Made by a program: the position numbers and the translations under genes | The notes under the pieces: model-generated | The model's database searches: none | The model's input: the letters and a program-made list of their open reading frames with translations, nothing else | Told to the model about the DNA's origin: nothing | Source: Cauispirillum nitrogeniifigens | GTDB taxonomy: Bacteria; Pseudomonadota; Alphaproteobacteria; Rhodospirillales; Rhodospirillaceae | DNA length: 64,000 nt | Assembly (NCBI RefSeq): GCF_049800675.1 | Contig: NZ_JBLOOT010000009.1 | Span: forward strand, 124,001 to 188,000 | Direction: 5' to 3' | In this document: positions 53,683 through 62,478 of the stretch, piece after piece | How the letters are laid out: every line of letters starts with the position of its first letter | How positions within the stretch are numbered: the stretch's first letter is position 1

Positions 53683-54792
53683 TCAGGCCAGCCGAATCAG
53701 GTGGTTGTCCCAGCGGCGCAGGTCCAGCACCGTTCCCGGCAGCGGGCCATGCCCGTGCCGCAGCGCTCCGCCGGCGCCGCTGGTGACGACGAAGCCGCCG
53801 GGCGTGCCGTCGGCGGCGACGCCGCATCCGTCGGGCATCTCGACGGCGGCGAGATACCGTTCCTCGGCCAGATCCCACAGGGTGACGAGGCCGCCGCGCG
53901 GAGCGGAGACGACGCCGACGCGGCCGGAGGCATCGACGCAGCAACTGCCACAGTAGTTGCGCAGCCGCCCCGTCACCTCCGCCGGAGCCTCCAGCAGGCG
54001 CAAGGGGCCGCCGCGCCGGTGCAGGGCGACCAGGGGCGGCTTCTCGGCCGGCGCCCCCTCCCACTGCTGCACGCACAGCACCAGGCCATCGCCGGTCACT
54101 GCCAAGTGGCGCATGCTGTTCTGGTGCAGGGCCGGCGGATGGCGGACCTGCTCCAGCACGGCGCCGTTGCCGCTGTCGATGTAGGTCAGCGACGGGTCCA
54201 TGTCGGCGAGGTTGAGCTTCACGCGCGGCGTGTCGGGGTGGGTGCGGATGCCGCCGACCGCCACCACCAGGGTTTCCCCGTCGGGCATCAGGCGGATGTC
54301 GTGCGGCCCCACCCCGCCGGCACCGATGTCGCCCAGGCGGGCATAGCCGGCGGCGGCGTCATAGATGCCGATGACGCCGGGGTCGGCGTCGTCGTAGGCG
54401 CTTTCCGTGGCGTAGAGGAGCCGGCCATCGGCCGAGTACACGCCATGCCCGTAGAACAACCGGCCCGGCGCCGCCGCGACACGGTGCCGGGGGGTGCCGT
54501 CGCGGGCATCGAACACCGCCAGATAGGCGCCCGGCCGGCGGGCGAAGACGGCCACCTCCGCGCCGCCGGGACGAAGGGCGGCGCCGTGGGCGCGCTGGGG
54601 CAACGGCTGCTCGAACCGCACGCTGCCGTCCAGGCGGAAGGCCGCAACCCCGTGGCCGCCCTCAAGATCGCTGCGCGCCGACAGGAAGACGGGACCGCCC
54701 ACGGAGGCCGCCGCCGGCCGCAGGCGCACCGCGCCCAGGACGAGGCCGGCGGCTCCGGCGGCAAGGAAGGCGCGGCGGGAAACGATGGTCAT
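53683..54792 (-). CDS. DUF1513 Tat-exported beta-propeller-like protein
   Basis: A 369-residue protein with a twin-arginine signal (SRRAFLAAGAAGLVLGAV). The rest is repeated short beta strands with WD/YVTN-like propeller character: GHGVAAFRLDG, YGHGVYSADGRLLYATE, GVGPHDIRLMPDGETLVVA and HQNSMRHLAVTGDGLVL. It matches DUF1513 in length and pattern. This family is regularly the last gene of imelysin/di-haem clusters thought to act in iron uptake. No enzymatic role is known. Confidence 0.82.
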   Translation of the reverse strand: MTIVSRRAFLAAGAAGLVLGAVRLRPAAASVGGPVFLSARSDLEGGHGVAAFRLDGSVRFEQPLPQRAHGAALRPGGAEVAVFARRPGAYLAVFDARDGTPRHRVAAAPGRLFYGHGVYSADGRLLYATESAYDDADPGVIGIYDAAAGYARLGDIGAGGVGPHDIRLMPDGETLVVAVGGIRTHPDTPRVKLNLADMDPSLTYIDSGNGAVLEQVRHPPALHQNSMRHLAVTGDGLVLCVQQWEGAPAEKPPLVALHRRGGPLRLLEAPAEVTGRLRNYCGSCCVDASGRVGVVSAPRGGLVTLWDLAEERYLAAVEMPDGCGVAADGTPGGFVVTSGAGGALRHGHGPLPGTVLDLRRWDNHLIRLA

Positions 54793-54813
54793 GGTGGCGC
54801 GCTCCGTCCGTCC

Positions 54814-55890
54814 TCAGTCGCCGTCGAGGGAATTGAACCCCAGGGTGATGCCCAGCACCTTGGCGGTGCGGTCGCCGGCCAGTTGACGCAGCGCCTTCAG
54901 TTCGGTCATCAGCGTGGACAAGGTCTTGCGCCGCTGCGGATCGACGACCGCCTCCCTCAGCGGCGGGGCGACGGAGCGGGCGGTGGCCAGGGTCTGCGCG
55001 AAGGCGGTTTCCATCAGCGCGGCGAACTTGGGGTCGCGCTCGCGCACCGCCGGCAGGAAGGCGGTGGCGTACATCTCCCGCACTGCCTCCAGGCTGCTCA
55101 CGATGGTGTCCAGCGACCGCCCGGAACGCCAGTTTTCCAGGGCCCGCGCGTTGCCCTTGCCACCCAGCGCCGGCAGCAGTTTCTGTTCGCGGATGGCATG
55201 CAGCTGGGTGCTCAGGCCGGTGATCAGCAGCGAGGCCAGATCCTGCGTGTCGCCCAGCAGATCGGACTCGCTGGCCGAGTCATAGACCGCCTGGCCGTAG
55301 GTGTCGCCGCCCTTGGCCCAGCCGGCGGCAAGCTCCCCGGCGATCGCCTCGACATTGGCCGTCACCGCCACCAGCAGGCGGCAGCCGTAGGCATCGCCCG
55401 CCAGCAGGGCATCGGCGCGGGGGCCGAACACCAGCGTCTCCACCATGGGCAGCCCCTGGATGGCGACGCTGGCGAAGGTGAAGCCGTGGGGCTTGAGGAT
55501 GTCCTGCGGCTGCTCCTCCAGCAGGCGCGCCAGTTCGCGCCCCAGGACGTTGCGGTCATCGGGCCAGAACTGCATGCGGAAGCGGCGCTCGAAGTCGCCG
55601 GCCGGGCCGATGGTGATGTGCTGCACCCCGGCCCAGCCGTCCATGGCCCGCCCATAAGCCTCGCGCACCGCCGCCAGACCGTCGGCCGTTGGCGCGGCGC
55701 AGAAGGCTTCGGCACGCTCGCGCAGGCCGGCCGATGCCTCGGCGAGGCGGGCGTGGCGCGGCTGGATGTGCGTCTCCAGCACCGCCTCAAGCGCCGGAGC
55801 GAGGTTTGCGGCGGGGGCAGCGGCCGGGTCGGCGGCCAGCAGCGGCCCCGGCAGCAGCAGGGTGGCGGCAAGAAGCAGGGGCTTGAGCAT
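54814..55890 (-). CDS. imelysin-family periplasmic protein (second copy, lacks GxHxxE)
   Basis: A 358-residue exported helical protein. The signal peptide is LKPLLLAATLLLPGPLLA, cleaved before ADPAAAP. The family segments are LREAVREAYGRAMDGWAGVQHI (seen as VREAYGRAMDGWAGVQHI), ERRFRMQFWPD and KPHGFTFASVAIQGLPMVE. The GxHxxE metal motif of classical imelysins is not found, so this is the divergent partner usually paired with one. It starts nine bases before the DUF1111 stop is cleared, so coupling is likely. Iron-related by context; biochemical role unknown. Confidence 0.83.
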   Translation of the reverse strand: MLKPLLLAATLLLPGPLLAADPAAAPAANLAPALEAVLETHIQPRHARLAEASAGLRERAEAFCAAPTADGLAAVREAYGRAMDGWAGVQHITIGPAGDFERRFRMQFWPDDRNVLGRELARLLEEQPQDILKPHGFTFASVAIQGLPMVETLVFGPRADALLAGDAYGCRLLVAVTANVEAIAGELAAGWAKGGDTYGQAVYDSASESDLLGDTQDLASLLITGLSTQLHAIREQKLLPALGGKGNARALENWRSGRSLDTIVSSLEAVREMYATAFLPAVRERDPKFAALMETAFAQTLATARSVAPPLREAVVDPQRRKTLSTLMTELKALRQLAGDRTAKVLGITLGFNSLDGD

Positions 55891-55898
55891 GGCCGGCC

Positions 55899-57362
55899 TC
55901 ACAGCGAATTGACGAAGCGCAGGAGGGCGGCGCGGTCGGTGGCCTCCAGGCTGCGGAAAGCCTCGCGCGCCGCCTCGGCCTCGCCGCCGTGCCACAGGAT
56001 GGCCTCGGTGACGTTGCGGGCGCGGCCATCGTGCAGGAAGAAGGTATGGCCGCTGACCACTTCCGTCAGGCCGATGCCCCACAGCGGGGCGGTGCGCCAT
56101 TCGCGGCCGTCGGCCAGCCCCTCGGGCCGGTTGTCGGCCAGCCCCTCGCCCATGTCGTGCAGCAGCATGTCGGTATAGGGCCAGATGAGCTGGTCGCGCA
56201 GTTCCGGCTCCGGGCCGTCGGCGGCGGTGCGGAACTTCGGCGTGTGGCAGGACGCGCAGCCCGCGTCGTGGAACAGCGCCTTGCCGCGCAACACCTCGGG
56301 ATCGTCATGGTCGCGGCGGGCCGGCACCGCCAGATGGCGGGCATAGTGCAGCACCAGATCGGTGACCTGCTGCGGCGCCTCCAGGCCGGCGTACTGTTCG
56401 TCGCCGCCATGCGGAGCGGCCAGGCAGTCGACCTGGGCGGGCATGCACTCGCCGCCGCTGTCCGGCTTGAGCGGCGTGGAGATCCCCATGTCGCCGGCAA
56501 AGGCGCCCTGATTCTGGGCGTCAATGGTGGCCTCGCCGGCCTTCCAGCCGAAGCGGCCGAGCTGCACCGTGCCGCTGAGGGGATCGAACACCCGCTGCGC
56601 CTTGCCGGAAATGCCGTCGCCGTTCTTGTCCTCGGGATCGGCGTTGGCGAGGATCTGCGCCTCGGGCACCTGCTCCAGCAGGCCCAGGCCGATCATCTGC
56701 GGGGCGACGCGCGGCGACATCATCGCGTCGGGATGCAGCGGGCCGTAGCCCAGGTCGGTGATGGTGTAGGTGGGCTTGCGCAGGCTCACCGTCTCGCCGC
56801 CGGCCAGGATGACGGGCACCTCCTCGTAGGTGATATGCATGCGCCCTTCGGCCTTGTGGCCCTGGATGGCGAAGTCCTGAAGCTGGGTGCCGTAGGTGGG
56901 GTCGGGGATGACGTTGACCTGGCGGCTGTCCAGCAGGCGGCGGTCGTCGTCGGTCTGCGGCGGGATGGACAGCCGCAGGAACATGCTTTCGGCGGTGTCG
57001 TCGGGGTAGTTGCCGGCCGGCGGATGGCCGCGCCCGTCCTTGGCGTGGCAGCGCTGGCAGGACTTGGCGTTGAACAGCGGCCCCAGCCCGTCCGCCGCCT
57101 TGGTCGAGGACGGCGCCGACACCCACAGGCGCTTGAAGAAGCCGTTGCCGATCTTGAAGTTCATCTCCCGCTCGAAGGCCATGTTGGCCGAGCTGTGGGA
57201 GAAGGCATCGCGGTTGATGCGCTTGTGGTGCGTGGTCGCGCCACCGGGCAGGGCCTCGCCCTCCTCGGGCTTGGAGAAATCGGGCGCCCCGGCGGCCAGC
57301 GCCGGAACGGCGGCGGCACACAGGACACCGACGGCCAGAAGGGCGTGGGTCAGCTTCATCAC
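55899..57362 (-). CDS. di-haem oxidoreductase-like cytochrome (DUF1111)
   Basis: A 487-residue exported cytochrome. A signal peptide (LTHALLAVGVLCAAAVPALAA) is followed by two c-type haem sites, CQRCH (Cys102-His106) and CASCH (Cys369-His373). An EF-hand-like loop DPEDKNGDGISG is at about 242-253, as in MauG-related di-haem proteins. DUF1111 proteins are often called thiol oxidoreductases without proof. Here it lies between two imelysin genes, suggesting redox chemistry on iron or copper in the periplasm. Confidence 0.88.
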   Translation of the reverse strand: MMKLTHALLAVGVLCAAAVPALAAGAPDFSKPEEGEALPGGATTHHKRINRDAFSHSSANMAFEREMNFKIGNGFFKRLWVSAPSSTKAADGLGPLFNAKSCQRCHAKDGRGHPPAGNYPDDTAESMFLRLSIPPQTDDDRRLLDSRQVNVIPDPTYGTQLQDFAIQGHKAEGRMHITYEEVPVILAGGETVSLRKPTYTITDLGYGPLHPDAMMSPRVAPQMIGLGLLEQVPEAQILANADPEDKNGDGISGKAQRVFDPLSGTVQLGRFGWKAGEATIDAQNQGAFAGDMGISTPLKPDSGGECMPAQVDCLAAPHGGDEQYAGLEAPQQVTDLVLHYARHLAVPARRDHDDPEVLRGKALFHDAGCASCHTPKFRTAADGPEPELRDQLIWPYTDMLLHDMGEGLADNRPEGLADGREWRTAPLWGIGLTEVVSGHTFFLHDGRARNVTEAILWHGGEAEAAREAFRSLEATDRAALLRFVNSL

Positions 57363-57394
57363 TCAGACTCCGGGACTTCTTTTTGATTGTAGAA

Positions 57395-57422
57395 GGCCGG
57401 GGAGGTTTTCTCCTCCCCGGCC
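57395..57422 (-). terminator. intercistronic hairpin between imelysin and DUF1111 genes
   Basis: GGCCGGGGAGG and CCTCCCCGGCC form a perfect 11-bp stem around a six-base loop. On the minus strand it is followed by TTCTACAATC, so it is at best a partial terminator. It may lower expression of the downstream genes relative to the first imelysin or protect the upstream transcript's 3' end. Confidence 0.55.
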
Positions 57423-57437
57423 GGTAGCAGGAACGCC

Positions 57438-58727
57438 TTACTGGAAGACCTTTTCCGGGGCGTCCAGGCTGTCGGAGCCCTCGAACTCCAGGCTGCCCAG
57501 GTTGAGCACCGCGACCACCTTCTCGGTCGCGCGGGTCTGCTGGGTCAGGGCATCGACCGCCGCCTGGATGCGGGCATTGCCGGCCGCGTTGTCGGCGGCG
57601 AGCATCTGGTCATAGGCCTCGCCGCCCTTGGCCGCGTCGACCAGCTTGGTCATGGCGGCCATGGTGGCGGCCAGGCGCTGGGTCATCTCCGTGTCGGCCT
57701 CGGGCGCGGCGGCCTTGGTCAGGTCGGCCAGCGACGGGCCTTCGACCACCCGGCCGTCGATGCGCTCATAGCGGCCGTGGTAGACGTTCTGAATGCCCTT
57801 GGCGTCGTAGTAGTGGGAGTAGTGGGTGTTGTCGCTGAAGCAGTCGTGCTCTTCCTCGGGATCGTGGAGCATCAGGCCCAGCTTCATGCGCTCGCCAGCC
57901 AGTTCGCCATAGGCCAGGCTGCCCATGCCGGTGAGGGCGGCGGCCAGGCCCTTGGCCGGGTCGGCGGTCACGGCCTTGCGGGCCTCGCCACCCTCGGCCC
58001 AGTGGGCGACCATCTCCTCAAGGTCGGCGATCAGCAGGGACGTCGCCGTCACGAGGTAAGCAGCGCGGCGGTCGCAGTTGCCGTTGGTGCAGGTCTTGGT
58101 GTCGAAGTCCGACGCCTTGCGCTTCCCGGCGCCCGGCCCGGTGCCGTTGAGATCCTGGCCCCACAGCAGAAATTCGATGGCGTGGTAGCCGGTGGCGACG
58201 TTGGCCTCGACGCCATCGACCTCGTGCAGCACTTCGGACAGCAGCTTGGCATTGATGACCGTGGCGTCAATGGTCTGGCCGCTGAGGGTCAGCTTGGGCG
58301 AGGCGATGACGTTGGCGGTGCGGAAGGGATTGTCGCCGGTGTCCTCGCCATAGGCGCCCGCCTCGACGTAGTCGATCAGGCCCTCGTCCAGAGGCCAGGC
58401 GTTCACGCGGCCTTCCCACTCATCGACGATGGGGTTGCCGAAGCGGTAGACCTCGGTCTGCTGGTAGGGCACGCGGGCGGCGACCCACGCCGCGCGCGCC
58501 GCCGCCAGGGTCTGCTCGGACGGCTTGGCCACCAGGGCATCCACCGCCTTCTTGAGCGCCTTGGCGGCGATCAGGGAGTCCTCGAACCCGGCGTGCGCGA
58601 TGTCGGCGTAGGTCTTCAGGACCTGGGCTGCCTGCGGAGCGGGCGCGGCGGCGGGAGCCGCCAGGGAGGTTCCGGCCACGCCCAGCAGGGCCAGCGCGGC
58701 GGTGGAGGCGGCAAGCAGCGTCTTCAT
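57438..58727 (-). CDS. imelysin-family periplasmic iron-regulated protein (IrpA-like)
   Basis: A 429-residue imelysin. The signal peptide is KTLLAASTAALALLGVAG, cleaved near SLAAP. The GxHxxE motif is in TGYHAIEFLLWGQD (His182, Glu185), and two imelysin repeats are visible (YADIAHAGFEDSL; TEVYRFGNPIVDEWEGRVNA). Members occur in iron-uptake clusters and are usually Fur-controlled; a Fur-like palindrome lies about 47 bp upstream. Start 58727 follows AAGGGGA. It is first in the cluster with DUF1111, a second imelysin and DUF1513. Confidence 0.9.
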   Translation of the reverse strand: MKTLLAASTAALALLGVAGTSLAAPAAAPAPQAAQVLKTYADIAHAGFEDSLIAAKALKKAVDALVAKPSEQTLAAARAAWVAARVPYQQTEVYRFGNPIVDEWEGRVNAWPLDEGLIDYVEAGAYGEDTGDNPFRTANVIASPKLTLSGQTIDATVINAKLLSEVLHEVDGVEANVATGYHAIEFLLWGQDLNGTGPGAGKRKASDFDTKTCTNGNCDRRAAYLVTATSLLIADLEEMVAHWAEGGEARKAVTADPAKGLAAALTGMGSLAYGELAGERMKLGLMLHDPEEEHDCFSDNTHYSHYYDAKGIQNVYHGRYERIDGRVVEGPSLADLTKAAAPEADTEMTQRLAATMAAMTKLVDAAKGGEAYDQMLAADNAAGNARIQAAVDALTQQTRATEKVVAVLNLGSLEFEGSDSLDAPEKVFQ

Positions 58728-58773
58728 CAGGAGTATCCCCTTGCGGTGGTTGCGGTCTTTCCCCACCAGTACC

Positions 58774-58794
58774 GCAATTGCAAATGAGTTGCAA
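58774..58794 (-). promoter_or_regulatory. candidate Fur-type operator of the imelysin cluster
   Basis: TTGCAAATGAGTTGCAA (58778-58794) contains two TTGCAA half-sites, preceded by GCAATTGC, so dyads overlap. Such TGCAA/TTGCA arrangements resemble Fur/Mur operators described in alphaproteobacteria. It is 47 bp upstream of the imelysin ATG, overlapping the likely -35. The regulator is inferred from context. Confidence 0.5.
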
Positions 58795-58819
58795 GAACAG
58801 GATACCGTGCCTGCCGTTG

Positions 58820-59596
58820 TCATTGCCCCGCGATGACCGCCTCCAGGCGCTCCGCCCGGTCGGCCGGGGCAGGATGGGTGGACAGGAAGGCGAAGGGCTC
58901 GCCGCCCTGGCGCGCCATGCGCTGGGCCATGCGCCGCCACAGCGTGACCGCCTCGCGCGGGTCGTAGCCGGCCGGGCGCATCAGGTCGACGCCGATGCGG
59001 TCGGCCTCCAGTTCATGGCCCCGCGAATAGGGCAGCGCCAGGCCGACCTCGGCCCCCATGCCCAGGACGGCGGCGATCTCGCGGGAGAACTGCACCTCGT
59101 TCAGGTTGAGCAGGAACTCCACCACGTTGATGCCGAGGTCCTTGAGCACGGCGGCGTTCATGCGCTCCTGCGAATGGTCGGCGAGGGTGTGGCCGATCTC
59201 GTGGCCGACCACGGCGGCAAGCTGCGCCTCGTTGCCGGCGAAACGCATCATGCCCTCGAACACGCCGATCTTGCCGCCGGGCAGGGCGAAGGCGTTGATG
59301 TCGTCGCCGGCGAAGACCCGCATCTCCCACTCCCCCGGCTCGCGCCCGCTGGCCCGCAGGAGCTTCTCCCCGACCCGCCGCAGCGCCGCCTGGAGCGCCG
59401 GATCGTCCGACGGCGGCACATCCTCGCGCAGGCGGTTCCAGCTTTCCAGGCCCATGCGCGTCACCGTCTCGTCGCTGACGAGGTCGATGGGCCAGTCGCC
59501 GCTCTCGTCGCAGCCCGCCAGCGGCAGCGCCAGCGCCGCCGCCCCGAGGGCCAGGAACCGCCGCCGCGACAGGCCGCAGCCACAGCCGCACGCCAT
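58820..59596 (-). CDS. M48-family metalloprotease, Tat lipoprotein
   Basis: A 258-residue M48 peptidase with HEIGH zinc motif (His132, Glu133, His136) and the third ligand in HELEADRIG. The N-terminus combines a twin-arginine motif (SRRRFLALG) and a lipobox (LAGC, Cys29), so it is probably a Tat-exported lipoprotein. Three cysteines (CGCGC) precede the arginines, which is odd. It resembles periplasmic LoiP/BepA-type proteases of outer-membrane quality control. Start 59596 has GGGGAGG eight bases upstream. Confidence 0.88.
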   Translation of the reverse strand: MACGCGCGLSRRRFLALGAAALALPLAGCDESGDWPIDLVSDETVTRMGLESWNRLREDVPPSDDPALQAALRRVGEKLLRASGREPGEWEMRVFAGDDINAFALPGGKIGVFEGMMRFAGNEAQLAAVVGHEIGHTLADHSQERMNAAVLKDLGINVVEFLLNLNEVQFSREIAAVLGMGAEVGLALPYSRGHELEADRIGVDLMRPAGYDPREAVTLWRRMAQRMARQGGEPFAFLSTHPAPADRAERLEAVIAGQ

Positions 59597-59834
59597 CAGC
59601 GGACCTCCCCGGGAGAGCGTGGCAAGGGGATGGTGGGGTCTGCGGCCATCGGTGATCTCCCTGACAGGCGGTGTGGTTGATGACGCCATGGACGGGGACG
59701 CCGATCAAGAGCGTCCTTCGCCCCTGCGAACGCCGCCCGCGCATGGCTGGTTTCCGCCCTGCCCCGTTGCCTCCGCCGCGCCGCCGGTCTATGGATGCCG
59801 CAGTGCAGCGCGACCCTGGGGAGGGGGTGGGATC

Positions 59835-61652
59835 GTGTCCAAGACCTTCGATTTTTCCGTTCCGCCGTTCGACCGCCTGACGCCGGCGGAACGCGACAAG
59901 GTGACGGCGGGCACCGACATCGTCTACCTGCGCCCCGGCGACCAGCCCATCCGCCCCGGCGCGCCGGTCGACCACCTCTACGTCGTTCTCAAGGGCCTGC
60001 TGGCCGAAAAGGCCGGCGACGAGGTCATCACCGTGCACGGCAAGGGCGACCATGTCGGGGCCACCGCCCTCCTCCACGGCCGCGAGCCGGTGCTGTGCGA
60101 GGTGCAGGAGGAAGCCCTGGCGCACATCATCCCCAAGCAGCTCGTCCTCGACCTGTGCCGCGCCAACCCGGACTTCGAGGCATTCTTCACCCAGTCGGTG
60201 GCCGACCGCCTGGCCGCCCGCGCCATGGCCGAGAGTACGCGGGGCATGGCCTCCTTCATGGTGTCCAAGGTCGGGCAGTCCTACCTGCATCCGCCCATCG
60301 AGGTCGACGGCGCCACCACCCTGCGCGACGCCGCCCTGCGCATGAAGGCGGAGAAAGTCACCAGCCTGCTGGTGCGCCGGGACGACGGCGCGGTGGGCGT
60401 GCTGACCGGCACCGACCTGCGCGACGCCGCGCTGATCGAAGGCTTGCCCGCCGATGCCCCGGTGGCCGACAGCGCCACCTATGCCCTGCTGTGCGTGGAC
60501 GAGGACGAGTTCCTGTTCAACGCCCAGGTGCTGATGACCCGCCACGGGGTGCGCCGCCTGCCGGTGCTGCGGGCGGGCACCATCATCGGCATCCTGGAGC
60601 TGACCGACCTGCTCAGTTCCATGTCCAGCCATTCCACCGTGGTCGCCACCCAGATCGACCGCGCCACCACCATCGACGACCTGCGCGCGGCCTCTCAGTC
60701 GCTGGGGCCGCTGTTGCAGGGGCTGCACGGGTCGGGGGTGAAGATCCGCTTCATCGCCGAGATGGTGTCCGACCTGTCGCGCAAGATCCAGCGCCGCCTG
60801 TTCGAGTTCATCGTCCCGGCGGATCTGCGCCTGCGCTGCTGCCTGGTGGTCATGGGATCGGAAGGGCGCGGCGAGCAGATCGCCCGCACCGATCAGGACA
60901 ACGCCCTGATCCTGGCCGACGATGTCGACCCGGCGGCCATGCGCCCGATCGCCGAGGCGTTCACCCGCGCGCTGCTCGACTTCGGCTACCCCCCCTGCCC
61001 CGGCGGCATGATGGTGTCCAACCCGGCGTGGACGCGCACCGAGTCGGACTTCCGCGACGAGATCCGCCGCTGGATCGTCCGTCCCGACGAAACGACGTTC
61101 CTCAACCTCGCCGCCTTCATCGACGGCGAGGCGGTGGCCGGCGACCCGCTGCTGCTGGCCCGCCTGCGGGCGACGCTGTTCGACCGCCTGACCGACAGCC
61201 AGGGCTTCCTCGCCCACTTCGCCCGGCCGGTGCTGGCCTTCGACACGCCGATCGGCTTCTTCCACCAGATCCTGGTGGAGAAAGGCGCCCACAAGGGCGA
61301 GATCGACATCAAGAAGGGCGGCATCTTCCCCATCGTGCACGGCAGCCGCGCCCTGGCCCTGGAAAAGCACCTGCATGTCGCCAACACCTTCGCGCGCATC
61401 GACGCCCTGCGCGACGCCGGACTGCTCGACCGCGAGTTCGCCGCCGACCTTCAGGAGGCCCTGGCCTTCCTGCTGGAGATGCGCCTGCACGCCCGGCTGC
61501 GCAAAGGCGCCCTCGACGGGGTGGAGGCGGACACCTACGTGCGCGCCGACAGCCTGTCGAAGCTGCAACACGACGCGCTGAAGGACAGCCTGCTGATCGT
61601 CAAGCAGTTCAAGGACGTGGTGTCCCACCACTTCCGCCTGGGCGCGTTCTGA
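59835..61652 (+). CDS. cNMP-binding/CBS/nucleotidyltransferase protein (DUF294)
   Basis: A 605-residue cytoplasmic signalling protein. Residues 11-130 form a cyclic-nucleotide-binding-like domain (VYLRPGDQPIRPGAPVDHLY, KGDHVGATALL). A CBS pair spans about 145-265 (KVTSLLVRRDDGAVGVLTGTD, RRLPVLRAGTIIGILELTD). The DUF294 nucleotidyltransferase motif is GSEGRGEQIARTDQDNAL at 342-359, the GlnD-like GSxxR..E..xxDQD type. A DUF294_C domain completes it. The start is GTG 59835 after a GGAGGGGG-type site. Similar proteins occur beside acetate/solute symporters in many proteobacteria; it may uridylylate or adenylylate a partner. Target unknown. Confidence 0.85.
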   Translation: MSKTFDFSVPPFDRLTPAERDKVTAGTDIVYLRPGDQPIRPGAPVDHLYVVLKGLLAEKAGDEVITVHGKGDHVGATALLHGREPVLCEVQEEALAHIIPKQLVLDLCRANPDFEAFFTQSVADRLAARAMAESTRGMASFMVSKVGQSYLHPPIEVDGATTLRDAALRMKAEKVTSLLVRRDDGAVGVLTGTDLRDAALIEGLPADAPVADSATYALLCVDEDEFLFNAQVLMTRHGVRRLPVLRAGTIIGILELTDLLSSMSSHSTVVATQIDRATTIDDLRAASQSLGPLLQGLHGSGVKIRFIAEMVSDLSRKIQRRLFEFIVPADLRLRCCLVVMGSEGRGEQIARTDQDNALILADDVDPAAMRPIAEAFTRALLDFGYPPCPGGMMVSNPAWTRTESDFRDEIRRWIVRPDETTFLNLAAFIDGEAVAGDPLLLARLRATLFDRLTDSQGFLAHFARPVLAFDTPIGFFHQILVEKGAHKGEIDIKKGGIFPIVHGSRALALEKHLHVANTFARIDALRDAGLLDREFAADLQEALAFLLEMRLHARLRKGALDGVEADTYVRADSLSKLQHDALKDSLLIVKQFKDVVSHHFRLGAF

Positions 61653-61666
61653 GACGGAGCCGACCG

Positions 61667-62290
61667 ATGCTGCACACCGCCCTGCGGGCGCTCAACCGGC
61701 GCCGCCTCAAGGACCCGGCCTACGACTTCCTGTTCGGGCCGGAGCACCCCGACGAGGTGGTGGTGTTCGACTGTGAAACCTCGGGCCTCGACCCCAGGAA
61801 GGCGGAGCTGCTCAGTCTGGCGGCCATCCGCGTGCGCGGCGGGCGCATCCTGACCAGCCAGGCCCTGGAGATGGTCATCCGCCCCGGCGCCGCCATCGAC
61901 CAGGAGGCGATCAAGGTTCACCACCTGCGCAACGTCGACGTGGAATCGGGGATCGACGCCCGCCAGGCCATCGACCGCTTCCTGCGCTTCGTCGGCACCC
62001 GGCCGCTGGTCGGCTACTACCTGGAATTCGACGTCGCCATGGTCAACCGCATCGTCAAGCCGTGGCTGGGCGTCGGCCTGCCGCAGCGCCAGACCGAAGT
62101 ATCGGCCCTTTACTACGACATGCGGACCCGGCGCACGCGGGGGGAGACTTATACTGGCATGGTCGACCTGGGCTTCGACGTCATCCTGCGGGACCTGGAC
62201 CTGCCGCGTCTGGCCGCCCACGACGCCTTCAACGACGCCCTGATGACGGCGATGATGTTCGTCAAGCTGCGCTCCATGACGGGTGGGTGA
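61667..62290 (+). CDS. DEDDh 3'-5' exonuclease (DnaQ/PolC-like)
   Basis: A 207-residue exonuclease-fold protein with all DEDDh residues: Asp35 and Glu37 in VVFDCETSGL, Asp122 in YLEFDVAMVN, and His185/Asp190 in AAHDAFNDALM. It is compact and lacks polymerase or helicase domains, so it is not the replicative proofreader. It lies 14 bases after the DUF294 gene and upstream of DUF485-actP. Homologues are regularly paired with DUF294 proteins; the substrate may be RNA, DNA or a nucleotide-modified product. Confidence 0.9.
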   Translation: MLHTALRALNRRRLKDPAYDFLFGPEHPDEVVVFDCETSGLDPRKAELLSLAAIRVRGGRILTSQALEMVIRPGAAIDQEAIKVHHLRNVDVESGIDARQAIDRFLRFVGTRPLVGYYLEFDVAMVNRIVKPWLGVGLPQRQTEVSALYYDMRTRRTRGETYTGMVDLGFDVILRDLDLPRLAAHDAFNDALMTAMMFVKLRSMTGG

Positions 62291-62365
62291 CATACCCCTG
62301 CAAGCCCCTACGGAAACAACCCCTTCGGGTGGGACTGCGGGGTGGGCGCAACACTGTCTGCAAAT

Positions 62366-62445
62366 CCGCATATGCGGTGTGCATTCTTGTGGAAATCGGG
62401 GTGCAATCCCTCTATGGATGCTGCGCCGCACGCTGGGATGCTGCG
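62366..62445. promoter_or_regulatory. palindrome and direct repeats upstream of DUF485-actP
   Basis: CCGCATATGCGG (62366-62377) is a perfect 12-bp palindrome. GGATGCTGCG occurs at 62416-62425 and 62436-62445, exactly 20 bp apart (two helical turns). These lie in the 188-bp gap before the DUF485 gene and could be regulator sites for the symporter operon. No known motif is recognised. Confidence 0.35.
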
Positions 62446-62478
62446 GCGCGGAATGTCCCACTTTCGGAGGGGGGAGCC

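Noticed and set aside
59013..61631. 872-residue minus-strand frame opposite the DUF294 gene
   Set aside because: It is the antisense shadow of a recognisable multidomain protein, with skewed composition and no motifs.
62291..62478. Sigma-54 promoter for DUF485-actP
   Set aside because: No TGGCAC-N5-TTGC match could be found in the gap.
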